A stretch of DNA of 64,000 nucleotides from Austwickia sp. (GTDB taxonomy: Bacteria > Actinomycetota > Actinomycetes > Actinomycetales > Dermatophilaceae): positions 1,798,001-1,862,000 of the forward strand of contig CP064985.1 of the NCBI GenBank assembly GCA_016699675.1. Reading direction: 5' to 3'. The translations under genes and the position numbers were made by a program. The notes beneath the pieces are model-generated. The model had not been told where the DNA came from, made no database searches, and worked only from the letters and a program-made list of their open reading frames with translations. Shown piece by piece: positions 8,528 to 17,626 of this stretch (the first letter of the stretch is position 1; each line of letters begins with the position of its first letter).

Positions 8528-11500
8528 CAGTAGGTCACCTCCTGCGAACGCTTGCGGATCATCGTGACCTCGTCGCGGTTGTTGCCGGTCGGACCGATGT
8601 AGTTGAAGAAGTACGCCAGCTGCGCATACCCGCCGATGATGTGCGTCGGCTTGACCATGATCCGGGTCATCGAGTTGTGGATGCCGCCGCGGCGACCGTT
8701 GTGCTCGGTCAGCGGGGTGTCGATGAGTCGGTCCTGGGCGTGCGGCATGTAGATCGTGCCCTCGGGCATGCGGTGGGTCACGATCACGCGCGAGGCGACG
8801 ACGCCGTTGCGGTTCACCGCCTCGACCCAGTCGTTGTCCTTCACGCCGATCTTGGCGGCGTCGATGTCGCTCATCCAGATCGACTGCCCACCCCGGCCGA
8901 GGCTCAGCATGAACAGGTTGTCCTGGTATTCGGAGTGGATCGACCACTTGTTGTGCGGGGTCAGATACCGCACCGACACGGCCACGGACCCGTCCACGTC
9001 GCCCAACTCCCCGAGGGGACGCTCGCCGAAGAGGTGGGTCATGTTGAGCGGGGGACGGTACGTCGGGAGCGCCTCGCCCATCTTCTGCATCCAGTCGTGA
9101 TCGACATAGAACTGCATGCGGCCCGTCAGGGTGTGGAAGGGCTTCTTGCGCTCGATGTTGATCGTGAAGGGGCTGTAGCGCCGCCCGCCGGTCTCCGAGC
9201 CCGACCATTCCGGGCTGGTGATGACCGGGACCGGGGCGGCCACGGTGTCGGCGTACGTGATCATCTTGCCCTCGTGCTCGGCCGCGAGGTCGTGCATGAG
9301 GTTGCCGCAGCGCTTCTCCTGGGTCTTGAAGCCTTGGGTGGCGAAGTGGCCGTTGGTGGTGCCGGACAGCGCCATGATCGTCTCGGCCACGTTGATCGCG
9401 GTGTCGAGCTTGGGCTGGCCGTCGCCGACGCCGCCGTGCCGCACGCCGTTCTTGCGCCGCAGGTAGTCGACCTCGCGCGTGACGTCGTACAGGATCCCCT
9501 TGGTCGCGTTCCCCACCTTCTCGAAGAGCGGGCCGATGCTCGTCATCTTCTGGTACGTCGCGGCGTAGTCGCGTTCGACCACTGCGAGGACCGGCATGGT
9601 CTTGCCGGGGACCGGCTCGCACTCGCCGCGCTTCCAGTCCCGCACGACGCCGTGCTCGTTGGCCATCGCCTCGGGGGTGTCGTGCCACAGCGGCTTGGCG
9701 ACGAGGTCCCTGCGGACCCCGAGGTGCGTCGCGGCCATCTCCGAGAACGCCTTGCTGATCTCCACGAACGCATCCCAGTCCGTCTTGGACTGCCACGGCG
9801 GGGCGATCGCCGGGTTGAAGGAGTGGATGAACGGGTGCATGTCGGTGGTGTTGATGTCGTTCTTCTCGTACCAGGTGGCCGCGGGAAGCACGACGTCCGA
9901 GAGCATCGTGGAGCTGGTCATGCGGAAGTCGATGGTCATGAGCAGGTCGAGCTTGCCCTCGGGGGCCTGCTCGCGCCAGCGCACCTCCTTGGGGCGCTGG
10001 TCCGGGCTCGCCTCGGCGCCGTTGACGCCGTGGTCGGTGCCGAGCAGGTGCCGCAGGAAGTATTCGTCGCCCTTGGCGGAGCTGCCGAACAGGTTGGCCC
10101 GCCACATCATGAGCACCCGCGGCCAGTTCTCCTCGGCGTCCGGGTCCTCGGCGGCGAACGCCAGCTCGCCGCGCTTGAGCTGGTCGACGACGTAGTCCTT
10201 GGGCTCCATGCCCGCCTGCTCCGCCTCGTCACACAGCGTGAGCGGGTTGCGGTTGAGCGTCGGATAGCTGGGCATCCAGCCCGCGCGGGCCGACTGGGCG
10301 ACGAGGTCGGCGACGGTCATCCCGTCGAAGTCGTCCAGGCCGCCCGCGACGTCGGCCGCCTTGTAGGTGTCGTAGCGGTATTGGCTGGTGTGCAGATACC
10401 AGTACGCCGTCTGCGCCATGTGCCGCGGCGGCCGGTGCCAGTCGAGGCTGAACGCCGTGTGCTGGAAGCCGGACAGCGGCCGAATCTTCTCCTGGCCGAC
10501 GTAGTGCGCCCAGCCGCCGCCGTTGCGGCCCTGGCAGCCGGTGATCGTGGTGAGCACGAGCATGGCGCGGTAGATGAGGTCGGAGTGGTACCAGTGGTTG
10601 GTCCCGGCCCCCATGAGGATCATCGAGCGGCCGTGCGAGTCGACGGCGTTCTGCGCGAACTCGCGGGCGATCCGGGCCACCGCGGCGGCCGGGACGGTGG
10701 TGATGTCCTCCTGCCAGGCGGGGGTGTACGGCGCCTCCGCGTCGTCATAGCCGGTCGGCCACGCGCCGGGCAGGCCCTCGCGGCCCACGCCGTACTGCGC
10801 GAGCATGAGGTCGAAGACCGTGGTGACCAGGCGCGAGCCGATCCGCCGCGCGGGCACCCCACGCGGGAGGTCGGCGACCTTCCCGTCGAGGGCGTCGAAG
10901 CGCGGCAGCGCGACCTGCACGTGCTCCACGTCGGGGGCGCCGTAGAGGCTCAGGCGGGGCTTGGTCTCGCCGAGGTCGAGGTTCCACTTGCCGACACCCG
11001 CGTCGCCGTAGCGGTCGCCGAGCGTGCCGTTGGGGATGACGACCTGGTCGGTCGCGGCGTCGATGAGCGCGGGCTTCCACATCGCGTTCTCGGACGCGCT
11101 GGCGTCCGGCAGCACGTCGCCCAGGTCGCCCGCGACGACGAACTTGCCCGGGGCGTAGTGCCCGTCCTTCTCGTCGAGGGTCACCAGGAACGGCAGGTCC
11201 GTGTACGTCGTGCAGTAGTCGGTGAAGAACTCGACGGGGCGCTCGACGAAGAACTCGCGCAGGATCACGTGGCCCATCGCCATGGCCAGGGCGGCGTCGG
11301 TGCCCGGCGCCACGGCCAGCCACTCGTCGGCGAACTTGACGTTCTCGGCGTAGTCCGGGGCCATCACGACGACCTTCTGGCCGCGGTAGCGGGCCTCGGT
11401 CATCCAGTGCGCGTCCGGGGTGCGGGTCAACGGAACGTTGGAGCCCCACATGATCAGGTAGCCGGCGTCCCACCAGTCCCCGGCCTCGGGGACGTCGGTC

Positions 11501-12252
11501 TGGTCGCCGAACATCTGCGGGGAAGCGACGGGCAGGTCGGCGTACCAGTCGTAGAAGGAGAGCATCGCCCCGCCGATGAGCTCGGTGAACCGGGCCCCGG
11601 AGGCGTAGGAGACCATCGACATCGCCGGGATCGGGGAGAAGCCCGCGATCCGGTCGGGGCCCCAGCGCTTGATCGTGTAGACGTTGGCCGCGGCGACGAT
11701 CTCGGTGACCTCTTCCCAAGTCGCCCGCACCAGGCCGCCCTTGCCGCGGGCCCGGGTGTAGCGCTCCCGCTTGGCGGGGTCCTGCACGATCGAGGCCCAG
11801 GCGAGCACCGGGTCGCCGTACTGCGCCTTGGCCTCGCGGAACATGTCGATCAGCACGCCACGGACGTACGGATAGCGGACCCGCGTGGGGCTGTAGGTGT
11901 ACCAGGAGAAGGCCGCGCCGCGGGGGCAGCCGCGGGGCTCGTACTCCGGGCGGTCCGCGCCGGTCGACGGGTAATCCGTCTGCTGGGCCTCCCAGGTGAT
12001 GATCCCGTCCTTGACGTAGACCTTCCAGGAGCACGACCCGGTGCAGTTCACGCCGTGCGTGGAGCGGACGACCTTGTCGTGGCTCCACCGGTCCCGATAG
12101 AAGCTGTCGCCCCCGCGGCCGCCCACGCGTTGCATCGTGCGGCCGTCCGCGGACACCTCGGCCTTCGTGAAGAATCGCCGCGTCCCGACCAGCGCCTCGG
12201 ACAGGGGGCCGTCCAACCCGGCCGCCTCGCGGCGGGAGGCCTGCGTGCTCAT
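8527..12252 (-). CDS. narG: Respiratory nitrate reductase alpha subunit (molybdoenzyme)
   Basis: Catalytic subunit reducing nitrate to nitrite with bis-molybdopterin guanine dinucleotide. The 1241-residue protein begins with the FS0 cluster ligands in THGVNCTGSCSWKVY (H-x3-C-x3-C) and a later CPRGAAFSWY. The region FTDYCTTYTDLPFLV carries the conserved Asp expected to ligate molybdenum. C-terminal landmarks are HWYHSDLIYRA, GWAHYVGQEKIRP and PEWSGSETGGRRYSPF. No twin-arginine leader is visible, so this is the cytoplasm-facing membrane-bound type. ATG at 12252 follows an AGGAG site by 5 nt. It is the first gene of the operon narGHJI-DUF6457, all overlapping. Confidence 0.98.
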   Translation of the reverse strand: MSTQASRREAAGLDGPLSEALVGTRRFFTKAEVSADGRTMQRVGGRGGDSFYRDRWSHDKVVRSTHGVNCTGSCSWKVYVKDGIITWEAQQTDYPSTGADRPEYEPRGCPRGAAFSWYTYSPTRVRYPYVRGVLIDMFREAKAQYGDPVLAWASIVQDPAKRERYTRARGKGGLVRATWEEVTEIVAAANVYTIKRWGPDRIAGFSPIPAMSMVSYASGARFTELIGGAMLSFYDWYADLPVASPQMFGDQTDVPEAGDWWDAGYLIMWGSNVPLTRTPDAHWMTEARYRGQKVVVMAPDYAENVKFADEWLAVAPGTDAALAMAMGHVILREFFVERPVEFFTDYCTTYTDLPFLVTLDEKDGHYAPGKFVVAGDLGDVLPDASASENAMWKPALIDAATDQVVIPNGTLGDRYGDAGVGKWNLDLGETKPRLSLYGAPDVEHVQVALPRFDALDGKVADLPRGVPARRIGSRLVTTVFDLMLAQYGVGREGLPGAWPTGYDDAEAPYTPAWQEDITTVPAAAVARIAREFAQNAVDSHGRSMILMGAGTNHWYHSDLIYRAMLVLTTITGCQGRNGGGWAHYVGQEKIRPLSGFQHTAFSLDWHRPPRHMAQTAYWYLHTSQYRYDTYKAADVAGGLDDFDGMTVADLVAQSARAGWMPSYPTLNRNPLTLCDEAEQAGMEPKDYVVDQLKRGELAFAAEDPDAEENWPRVLMMWRANLFGSSAKGDEYFLRHLLGTDHGVNGAEASPDQRPKEVRWREQAPEGKLDLLMTIDFRMTSSTMLSDVVLPAATWYEKNDINTTDMHPFIHSFNPAIAPPWQSKTDWDAFVEISKAFSEMAATHLGVRRDLVAKPLWHDTPEAMANEHGVVRDWKRGECEPVPGKTMPVLAVVERDYAATYQKMTSIGPLFEKVGNATKGILYDVTREVDYLRRKNGVRHGGVGDGQPKLDTAINVAETIMALSGTTNGHFATQGFKTQEKRCGNLMHDLAAEHEGKMITYADTVAAPVPVITSPEWSGSETGGRRYSPFTINIERKKPFHTLTGRMQFYVDHDWMQKMGEALPTYRPPLNMTHLFGERPLGELGDVDGSVAVSVRYLTPHNKWSIHSEYQDNLFMLSLGRGGQSIWMSDIDAAKIGVKDNDWVEAVNRNGVVASRVIVTHRMPEGTIYMPHAQDRLIDTPLTEHNGRRGGIHNSMTRIMVKPTHIIGGYAQLAYFFNYIGPTGNNRDEVTMIRKRSQEVTY

Positions 12253-12277
12253 GGGTGCTCCTGATCCATCGCCGAAT

Positions 12278-12298
12278 TTGAAGGATAGGGGTATTCAA
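12278..12298 (-). promoter_or_regulatory. Candidate promoter/operator of the nar operon
   Basis: A 21-bp imperfect palindrome lies 26 nt upstream of narG: TTGAA and TTCAA arms 11 nt apart, around GGATAGGGGTATTC, itself a near-palindrome. Read in the narG direction it contains TATCCT, which fits a -10 box, but no -35 hexamer is seen at 17-18 nt, which would suit an activator-dependent promoter. TTGA(A)GGATAGGG recurs upstream of the regulator gene at 16064. It does not match the FNR consensus spacing. Confidence 0.45.
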
Positions 12299-12476
12299 CC
12301 ACGCTGCCTGTGGCCTGCACAGGATACGCTCAACATGTCCTGATGGACGTTCGTCTTAGCCTGTCACATCCGGTGTACGGGGACTCGTCACGGCGCGTCC
12401 TGCGTCGCGGGCGCGCCGACCGCCCGGTCGGTGTTACCGTGAGCTGTTCCTTTTTATTGCTCGCCCCGGGAGTACT

Positions 12477-13838
12477 ATGTCCATCGCGGATCCTGCGGAT
12501 CGTTCGGAGCGCGGCGCGAACGCCGTCCTGGTGATGTCGACCCTGGCCTTCACCGTCATGTTCGCGGTGTGGCTGATGTTCGGCATCCTCGGCGTACCCA
12601 TTCAGAAGGAGCTGAAGCTCTCCGACGTCGAGCTGTCCTGGATCAGCGCCGTCGCCGTGCTCAACGGCTCGATGTGGCGCTTGCCCGCCGGAATGCTCAC
12701 CGACCGCATCGGTGGCCGCAAGGTCACGCTGTTCATGCTGGCCACCACGGCCATCCCGGCGTACTTCGTCTCCCAGGCCCGCAGCTACGCGATGCTGCTC
12801 GTCCTGGCGTTCCTCGTCGGATTCGCGGGAAACCTGTTCTCGGTGGGCATCGCCTGGAACGCGGCCTGGTTCCCGCGCCGCCGCCAGGGCTTCGCCCTGG
12901 GGGTGTTCGGCGCGGGCAACGTGGGCGCCTCGGTCACCAAGTTCATCGGCCCGCCGCTCATCGCCGGCACCGCCGGCGCGACCTACCTGGGGGTGGTCCA
13001 GGGGGGATGGCGCGTCGTACCCGTCATCTACTCGGTGCTGCTGCTGATCCTGGCCGTGCTGACGTTCGTCGTGACGCCGCGGCGCGACCGGATGCCCGGC
13101 GCCAGCAAGCCGATCGGCGAGATGCTGGAGCCGCTGAAGCACCTGCGGGTCTGGCGGTTCAGCCTCTACTACGTCGCGGTGTTCGGCGCCTACGTCGCCC
13201 TGTCGGCCTGGCTGCCGAAGTATTACATCGACAACTTCGGCATCGACCTCACGACCGCCGGCTTGCTCACGGCGGTCTTCATCTTCCCCGCGTCGCTGTT
13301 GCGCCCCGTCGGCGGCTGGCTGTCGGACCGCATGGGCGCCCGCAAGGTCATGTACGTCACCTTCGGACTCATGCTCCTCACCTCCGGCATCCTGATGATG
13401 CCGAACGGGCACATCGTCATTCATCACGCGGACGGCCGGTCGAGCGAGCACCTCTCCTACGGGATCACGCTGGTGCCGTTCACGCTGCTGATCTTCCTGC
13501 TGGGCTGCGCCATGGGCGTCGGCAAGGCCGCCGTCTACAAGCACATCCCCGAGTACTACCCCGACAACGTCGGCTCGGTCGGCGGCCTGGTCGGCATGCT
13601 CGGCGGCCTCGGCGGCTTCTTCCTGCCGCCCCTGTTCGCCTACAGCAAGCAGTGGTCCGGGTTCCCCACGAGCACCTTCTTCGTGCTGTTCCTGCTCGTC
13701 GTGGTCTGCGCCACGTGGATGCACGTGACGATCCTGCGGATGCACGAACGGCACAGCCCGCACATCTCGCGCGAGATCGACGACCATACGATTCACCCCC
13801 ACCCCAGCCACCCCGACACCAGTGAGGTCATGGCATGA
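12477..13838 (+). CDS. narK: NarK-type nitrate/nitrite MFS transporter, first copy
   Basis: A 453-residue major facilitator with 12 predicted membrane segments. The nitrate/nitrite porter signatures are visible: GMLTDRIGGRKVTLF after the second helix (motif A), FAGNLFSVGIAWNAAWFPRRRQGFALGVFGAGNVGAS in helices 4-5, and GLVGMLGGLGGFFLPP in the second half. NarK proteins exchange nitrate and nitrite or import nitrate with protons. It reads divergently from narG, and ATG at 12477 follows GGGAG by 5 nt. Its stop overlaps the next transporter's start (ATGA), so the pair is co-translated, reminiscent of the NarK1-NarK2 pairs of denitrifiers. Confidence 0.92.
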   Translation: MSIADPADRSERGANAVLVMSTLAFTVMFAVWLMFGILGVPIQKELKLSDVELSWISAVAVLNGSMWRLPAGMLTDRIGGRKVTLFMLATTAIPAYFVSQARSYAMLLVLAFLVGFAGNLFSVGIAWNAAWFPRRRQGFALGVFGAGNVGASVTKFIGPPLIAGTAGATYLGVVQGGWRVVPVIYSVLLLILAVLTFVVTPRRDRMPGASKPIGEMLEPLKHLRVWRFSLYYVAVFGAYVALSAWLPKYYIDNFGIDLTTAGLLTAVFIFPASLLRPVGGWLSDRMGARKVMYVTFGLMLLTSGILMMPNGHIVIHHADGRSSEHLSYGITLVPFTLLIFLLGCAMGVGKAAVYKHIPEYYPDNVGSVGGLVGMLGGLGGFFLPPLFAYSKQWSGFPTSTFFVLFLLVVVCATWMHVTILRMHERHSPHISREIDDHTIHPHPSHPDTSEVMA

Positions 13839-15256
13839 GCAGCGCTACCCCCGCCCCGTCGAGTGCAGATGACGCCTCGCGCACCGGCGGCGAATGGTTG
13901 ACCAGCTGGGACCCGGAGAACGAGGCCACCTGGGACAAGAGCCTGGCGTGGCGGACCCTCTGGGTCACCACCTTCTGCCTCACGCTGGCGTTCGTCGCGT
14001 GGTATCTGCCCAGCGCCGTGGTCCCCAAGCTCAAGGCCCTGGGCTACGACTTCTCGGCGTCCCAGCTCTACTGGATGGCCTCCATGCCGGGCCTGGCGGC
14101 CGGCCTGCTGCGCATCGTCTGGATGGTCCTGCCCCCCATCCTGGGCACGCGCAAGATGGTCGCCGCGACGACGCTGCTGCTCGTGGCCCCCACGCTGGGC
14201 TGGGGGGTGCGGGTGATGAACCCGACCGCGCCGTACTGGGAGCTCATGGTCCTGGCGTTCCTCGCCGGCATCGGCGGCGGCGCGTTCTCCGGGTTCATGC
14301 CCTCCACGTCGTACTTCTTCCCCAAGCGCATGTCCGGCACCGCCCTGGGCATCCAGGCCGGCCTCGGCAACCTCGGCGTCTCGCTGGTCCAGCTGTTCGT
14401 CCCGATCCTGGTCGGGGTGTCCTGGCTGGGCTTCATCGGCGGCTCGCAGCAGCTCAAGGTGCCCGGCAAGCCGGTGGCGACGGTCTGGTACCAGAACGGC
14501 GCCTTCTTCTGGATCCCGCTGATGATCGTCGGCGCCGTCCTCGCGTGGATGCTGCTGAAGTCGGTGCCGATCAAGGCCAACATCCGCCAGCAGTTCGACA
14601 TTTTCAACAACGTCGACACCTGGCTCATGACGCTGCTCTACATCATGACCTTCGGCACGTTCTCGGGCCTGGCCGCGCAGTTCGGCCTCCTGTCGATCAA
14701 CCTGTACGGCGCGGGCAACCCCGACATCGTCTCGACGGTGGGCGGGGTCACCAAGGTCCTGGTCCCGGGCTACTCGGTGGCCGACCCGGCGACGTTCGTG
14801 TTCTGGGGGCCGCTGGTGGGCGCGGTGGCGCGGTTCGCGTTCGCGCCGCTGACCGACAAGATGGGCGGCGCGATCTGGACGCTGGTCTCCGGCATCGGGC
14901 TCATCGGCTCGATCGCCTTCACGATCTCGGCGCTCACCCCGGACGCGTCGTCGGCCGCGACGCTGCAGAGCGGGTTCACCAGGTTCTTCTGGGGCATGAT
15001 GGCGATCTTCCTGTTCTCCGGGATCGGCAACGCCAGCACGTTCAAGCAGATGCCGATGATCTTCGAGAAGCGGCAGGCCGGCGGCGTGATCGGGTGGACC
15101 AGCGCGATCGCCGCGTTCGGTCCGTTCCTGTTCGGCGTGGGCCTGACACTGATGCCGGCGCCGACCTTCTACATCATCGGGATCGCCTTCGCGATCATGT
15201 GCGTCGTCATCACCTGGGTGCGCTACGCCCGGCCGGGGGCGCCCAAGCCGAGCTGA
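13835..15256 (+). CDS. narK2: NarK-type nitrate/nitrite MFS transporter, second copy
   Basis: A 473-residue major facilitator with 12 predicted membrane segments and a soluble N-terminal extension of about 50 residues. Distinct features are EWLTSWDPENEATWDKSLAWR before the first helix, YDFSASQLYWMASMPGLAAGLLRI, and FLAGIGGGAFSGFMPSTSYFFPKRMSGTALGIQAGLGNLGVS in helices 4-5. The extra loop between helices and the N-terminal extension resemble the NarK2 nitrate/nitrite antiporter half of fused NarK1-NarK2 proteins. Its ATG overlaps the first transporter's stop by 4 nt. A strong bidirectional terminator follows at 15274. The gene symbol reflects position and similarity only. Confidence 0.88.
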   Translation: MSSATPAPSSADDASRTGGEWLTSWDPENEATWDKSLAWRTLWVTTFCLTLAFVAWYLPSAVVPKLKALGYDFSASQLYWMASMPGLAAGLLRIVWMVLPPILGTRKMVAATTLLLVAPTLGWGVRVMNPTAPYWELMVLAFLAGIGGGAFSGFMPSTSYFFPKRMSGTALGIQAGLGNLGVSLVQLFVPILVGVSWLGFIGGSQQLKVPGKPVATVWYQNGAFFWIPLMIVGAVLAWMLLKSVPIKANIRQQFDIFNNVDTWLMTLLYIMTFGTFSGLAAQFGLLSINLYGAGNPDIVSTVGGVTKVLVPGYSVADPATFVFWGPLVGAVARFAFAPLTDKMGGAIWTLVSGIGLIGSIAFTISALTPDASSAATLQSGFTRFFWGMMAIFLFSGIGNASTFKQMPMIFEKRQAGGVIGWTSAIAAFGPFLFGVGLTLMPAPTFYIIGIAFAIMCVVITWVRYARPGAPKPS

Positions 15257-15273
15257 CCCCTCGCCTGGCCACC

Positions 15274-15313
15274 GCGCACGCCGTACGACGAAGCCTCGTC
15301 GTACGGCGTGCGC
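15274..15313. terminator. Strong bidirectional terminator
   Basis: Perfect 18-bp inverted repeat (arms 15274-15291 and 15296-15313, loop AGCC) between the stop of narK2 and the convergent regulator stop at 15316. GC-rich arms without a T-run are usual for actinobacterial terminators. Confidence 0.8.
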
Positions 15314-15315
15314 CG

Positions 15316-16047
15316 TCAGGCCGGCTGTTTCGCGGGTGGTGACAGTTCCAGCGCGCCGCCGGCTTGGCCGCGGACCAGATCGACGAGGCACACCTGCTCG
15401 GTGACCATGGGTTGCACCCGCACGAAGACATCGGCGACGCCGAGCCGGGACAGCGTGCCGCGAATGAGGCCCAGGTGGGCGGCGCAGACGACGTCCGGGT
15501 TCTCGATCGCGGCCTCTCGCATGGGGCACTGCGACAGGGACAACCGATGGCAGCCCGGGCGGGGTTGCTCGACGGTCACGGTCTCGCGGCGGTATCCCCA
15601 CCGGGCCAGCACGTCGATGAGCTCGCGGACGGGAAGCTCGGCCTCCCGGCCCGTCACCGCCGCCGCCTCGCGCGCGGTGACATTGCGCCGCGCCCAGGCG
15701 GCCCCGGCCGCGATCGAGGCGCCCGAACGCTCGGTGCGGATGCCCGGGATCGCCTCGGCCAGGACGCCGGTCAACACGACGTACGCGGACTCGTTCACCG
15801 GGACGGTCTCCGGGGCGACGGCGTACACCTTGCGTGGCCGCCCCACGGACTCCCGACGTTCGCGCTGGGCGGTGAGCACGCCGGCCTGCTCCAGCTGATC
15901 CAGGTGAAATCGCACTGTCGTCACGTGCAGATCGAGGGTGCCGGCCAAGTCGGCGGCGGCCAGCTTGCTCGGAGACTCCCGAATCAGGTCGACGATGCGC
16001 CGGCGCACCTGGGACGACAGCAGATCGTCGCGCGAGACCGTGCTCAT
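15316..16047 (-). CDS. Winged-helix regulator with SufR-like cysteine cluster, probable nar regulator
   Basis: A 243-residue transcription factor. Residues about 8-70 form a winged helix (VRRRIVDLI...HVTTVRFHLDQLEQAGVL...GRPRKVYAV). The C-terminal half carries C166, C174 in a CP motif, C188 with H191 three residues on, and C220. This spacing resembles SufR-type regulators (COG2345) that hold a [4Fe-4S] cluster. An oxygen- or nitric-oxide-sensing role over the neighbouring nitrate genes is inferred from this and from a shared upstream motif. ATG at 16047 (MSTVSRDD) is preferred over the open frame that reaches 16080. Convergent with narK2. Confidence 0.72.
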   Translation of the reverse strand: MSTVSRDDLLSSQVRRRIVDLIRESPSKLAAADLAGTLDLHVTTVRFHLDQLEQAGVLTAQRERRESVGRPRKVYAVAPETVPVNESAYVVLTGVLAEAIPGIRTERSGASIAAGAAWARRNVTAREAAAVTGREAELPVRELIDVLARWGYRRETVTVEQPRPGCHRLSLSQCPMREAAIENPDVVCAAHLGLIRGTLSRLGVADVFVRVQPMVTEQVCLVDLVRGQAGGALELSPPAKQPA

Positions 16048-16063
16048 GTCCGGTGCCCCTGTC

Positions 16064-16076
16064 TTGAGGATAGGGT
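16064..16076 (-). promoter_or_regulatory. Motif shared with the narG upstream region
   Basis: TTGAGGATAGGGT lies 17 nt upstream of the regulator start and matches the narG upstream sequence TTGAAGGATAGGGG apart from one inserted A. In the gene direction it contains TATCCT, a possible -10 box. It may be a common promoter element or an autoregulatory operator. Confidence 0.4.
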
Positions 16077-16213
16077 CCACTTTATTCGGTCGAGACCGGC
16101 CTGCGCATCAGGCACCCGAACAGTAAACAGCCATACACCTGTCCAGTGGGCGGCTCAGTTAGCCGGAGCGGCCCGCCGAAGGGGTGGCGACGGCGCGGCG
16201 GGGTGGCGCTCCT

Positions 16214-17386
16214 CTAAATATCCCGTCCAACGGCCCGCCCGACGCGGTCCACGAATTCGGCGAGGATCTGACGCGAGGTGCCGAAGTTGAGTCGGGCGTG
16301 GCCCTGCCCGCCCGGCCCGAACGCCGGGCCCGGGTTGAGGAAGACCTTCGCGTGCTCCAGGAGCCAGCCCGACGGGTCCGCCCCGGCGAGAGCGGGGACG
16401 TCCCGGAAGTCGAGCCAGGCGAGGTACGTCGCGCGGGGCGGGGCGACGCGCAGCTCGGGGGCGACCTCGGCCAGCGCCGACACCACGTAATCCCGGTTCG
16501 CCTGCAGGAACGGCAGCAGCTCATCCAGCCACGGCGCGCCGTCCCGGTAGCTGGCGATGCTGGCCTCGATGCCCAGGGTGGAGGCGCCGTGGCTGCGCAT
16601 CGGGTTGATCTTGCGCCAGGCGCGGACGTCCCCGGCGTTGGTCAGCACCGCCTGAGCGCAGCGCAGCCCCGGGGTGTTGAAGCCCTTCGAGCTGGCCAGG
16701 AGCGTGATGGTCACCTCGGGCGCGATGTCGCTCACGGTGGCCGTCGGGACATGGCGGTCGCCGAAGACCAGCGTGGCGTGGATCTCGTCGGAGATCACCC
16801 GGGCGCCGTAACGCTCCGCGAGCGCGCAGACCTCGGCCAGGTGGTCGGCGGGGAAGACGGCACCGAGCGGGTTATAGGGATTGCAGACGATGATCCCGCC
16901 GGCCCCGGCGGCGAAGGCCGCCTCGATGGCGTCGAGGTCGAACCGGTAGCCGCCCGCGCCGTCCGGCTCGGTGTGGGGCAGCATCGGCGGGTAGATGCCG
17001 CGCCGCCCGGTCACCTCGAGCACGTCGAAGAACGGCATGTACGCCGGGACGGGCAGCACGATCGGCGACCCGGCGACGGTGAAGTGATCGATGGCGAGGC
17101 GCACGCCGGTGAGCACGTCGGGCAGCAGGTGGACCCGCTGCGGATCGATGGCCCAGTCGTAGCGGGTCGCGCACCAGTCGGTCGTGGCGGTGGCCAGCCG
17201 GTCGTCGTGGGTCGGGTAGCCGAAGACCTCGCGGGCGGCCGCCTCGCGCACGGCGGCCCCGACGGCGGGGCAGGTCTCCAGGTCCATCTCCGCGACCCAC
17301 AGGGGCAGAACGTCCGGGGCGAACCGGGTCCACTTCATGGTGTGGCGGGCGCGGAGTTGCTCCGGCGTGAGGGTGACGATCGGCAT
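16214..17386 (-). CDS. PatB/MalY-type PLP-dependent C-S lyase (cystathionine beta-lyase)
   Basis: Fold-type I aminotransferase-like enzyme of about 390 residues, expected to cleave cystathionine or cysteine conjugates to a thiol, pyruvate and ammonia. PatB/MalY landmarks are MKWTRFAPDVLPLWVAEMD near the N-terminus, YMPFFDVLEVTGR, IIVCNPYNPLGAVF, the cofactor Asp in VISDEIHATLVF, and the Schiff-base lysine in LLASSKGFNTPGLR. The C-terminus NFGTSRQILAEFVDRV is also typical. The start MPIVTLTPEQ (ATG 17386) is preferred to an in-frame start 51 nt upstream that adds a glycine-rich stretch. It stands alone between the nar regulator and a chemotaxis receptor. Confidence 0.88.
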   Translation of the reverse strand: MPIVTLTPEQLRARHTMKWTRFAPDVLPLWVAEMDLETCPAVGAAVREAAAREVFGYPTHDDRLATATTDWCATRYDWAIDPQRVHLLPDVLTGVRLAIDHFTVAGSPIVLPVPAYMPFFDVLEVTGRRGIYPPMLPHTEPDGAGGYRFDLDAIEAAFAAGAGGIIVCNPYNPLGAVFPADHLAEVCALAERYGARVISDEIHATLVFGDRHVPTATVSDIAPEVTITLLASSKGFNTPGLRCAQAVLTNAGDVRAWRKINPMRSHGASTLGIEASIASYRDGAPWLDELLPFLQANRDYVVSALAEVAPELRVAPPRATYLAWLDFRDVPALAGADPSGWLLEHAKVFLNPGPAFGPGGQGHARLNFGTSRQILAEFVDRVGRAVGRDI

Positions 17387-17626
17387 GGCCCCACCCTGGC
17401 CGGTCGAGCCGTCCGGCGCCAAACCCAAGACCCACATGGAGGTCCTCAGCTGGTCATTCGTCGCGCAAATCTACGCGGTCACCCGGGTGAAATCGCCTCA
17501 GGTCCCAGGGAATCCGGCCGATGACGGGTCCGAAGGGGGGTGTCCCCTCCGCGGGCGGCGAGGATGTCGCGCGCGGCCGCCGCCCGGCGCAGCATCGCGC
17601 CGGCTCGCCAAAGGACCGACGCTTAG

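Noticed and set aside
6875..12298. Very long open frames opposite and across narG and narH
   Set aside because: High GC opens antisense and shifted frames; only the listed frames carry the NarG, NarH, NarJ and NarI motifs and codon bias.
12278..12298. FNR/CRP site upstream of narG
   Set aside because: The TTGAA and TTCAA arms are 11 nt apart; the FNR consensus needs a 4-nt spacer between TTGAT and ATCAA.
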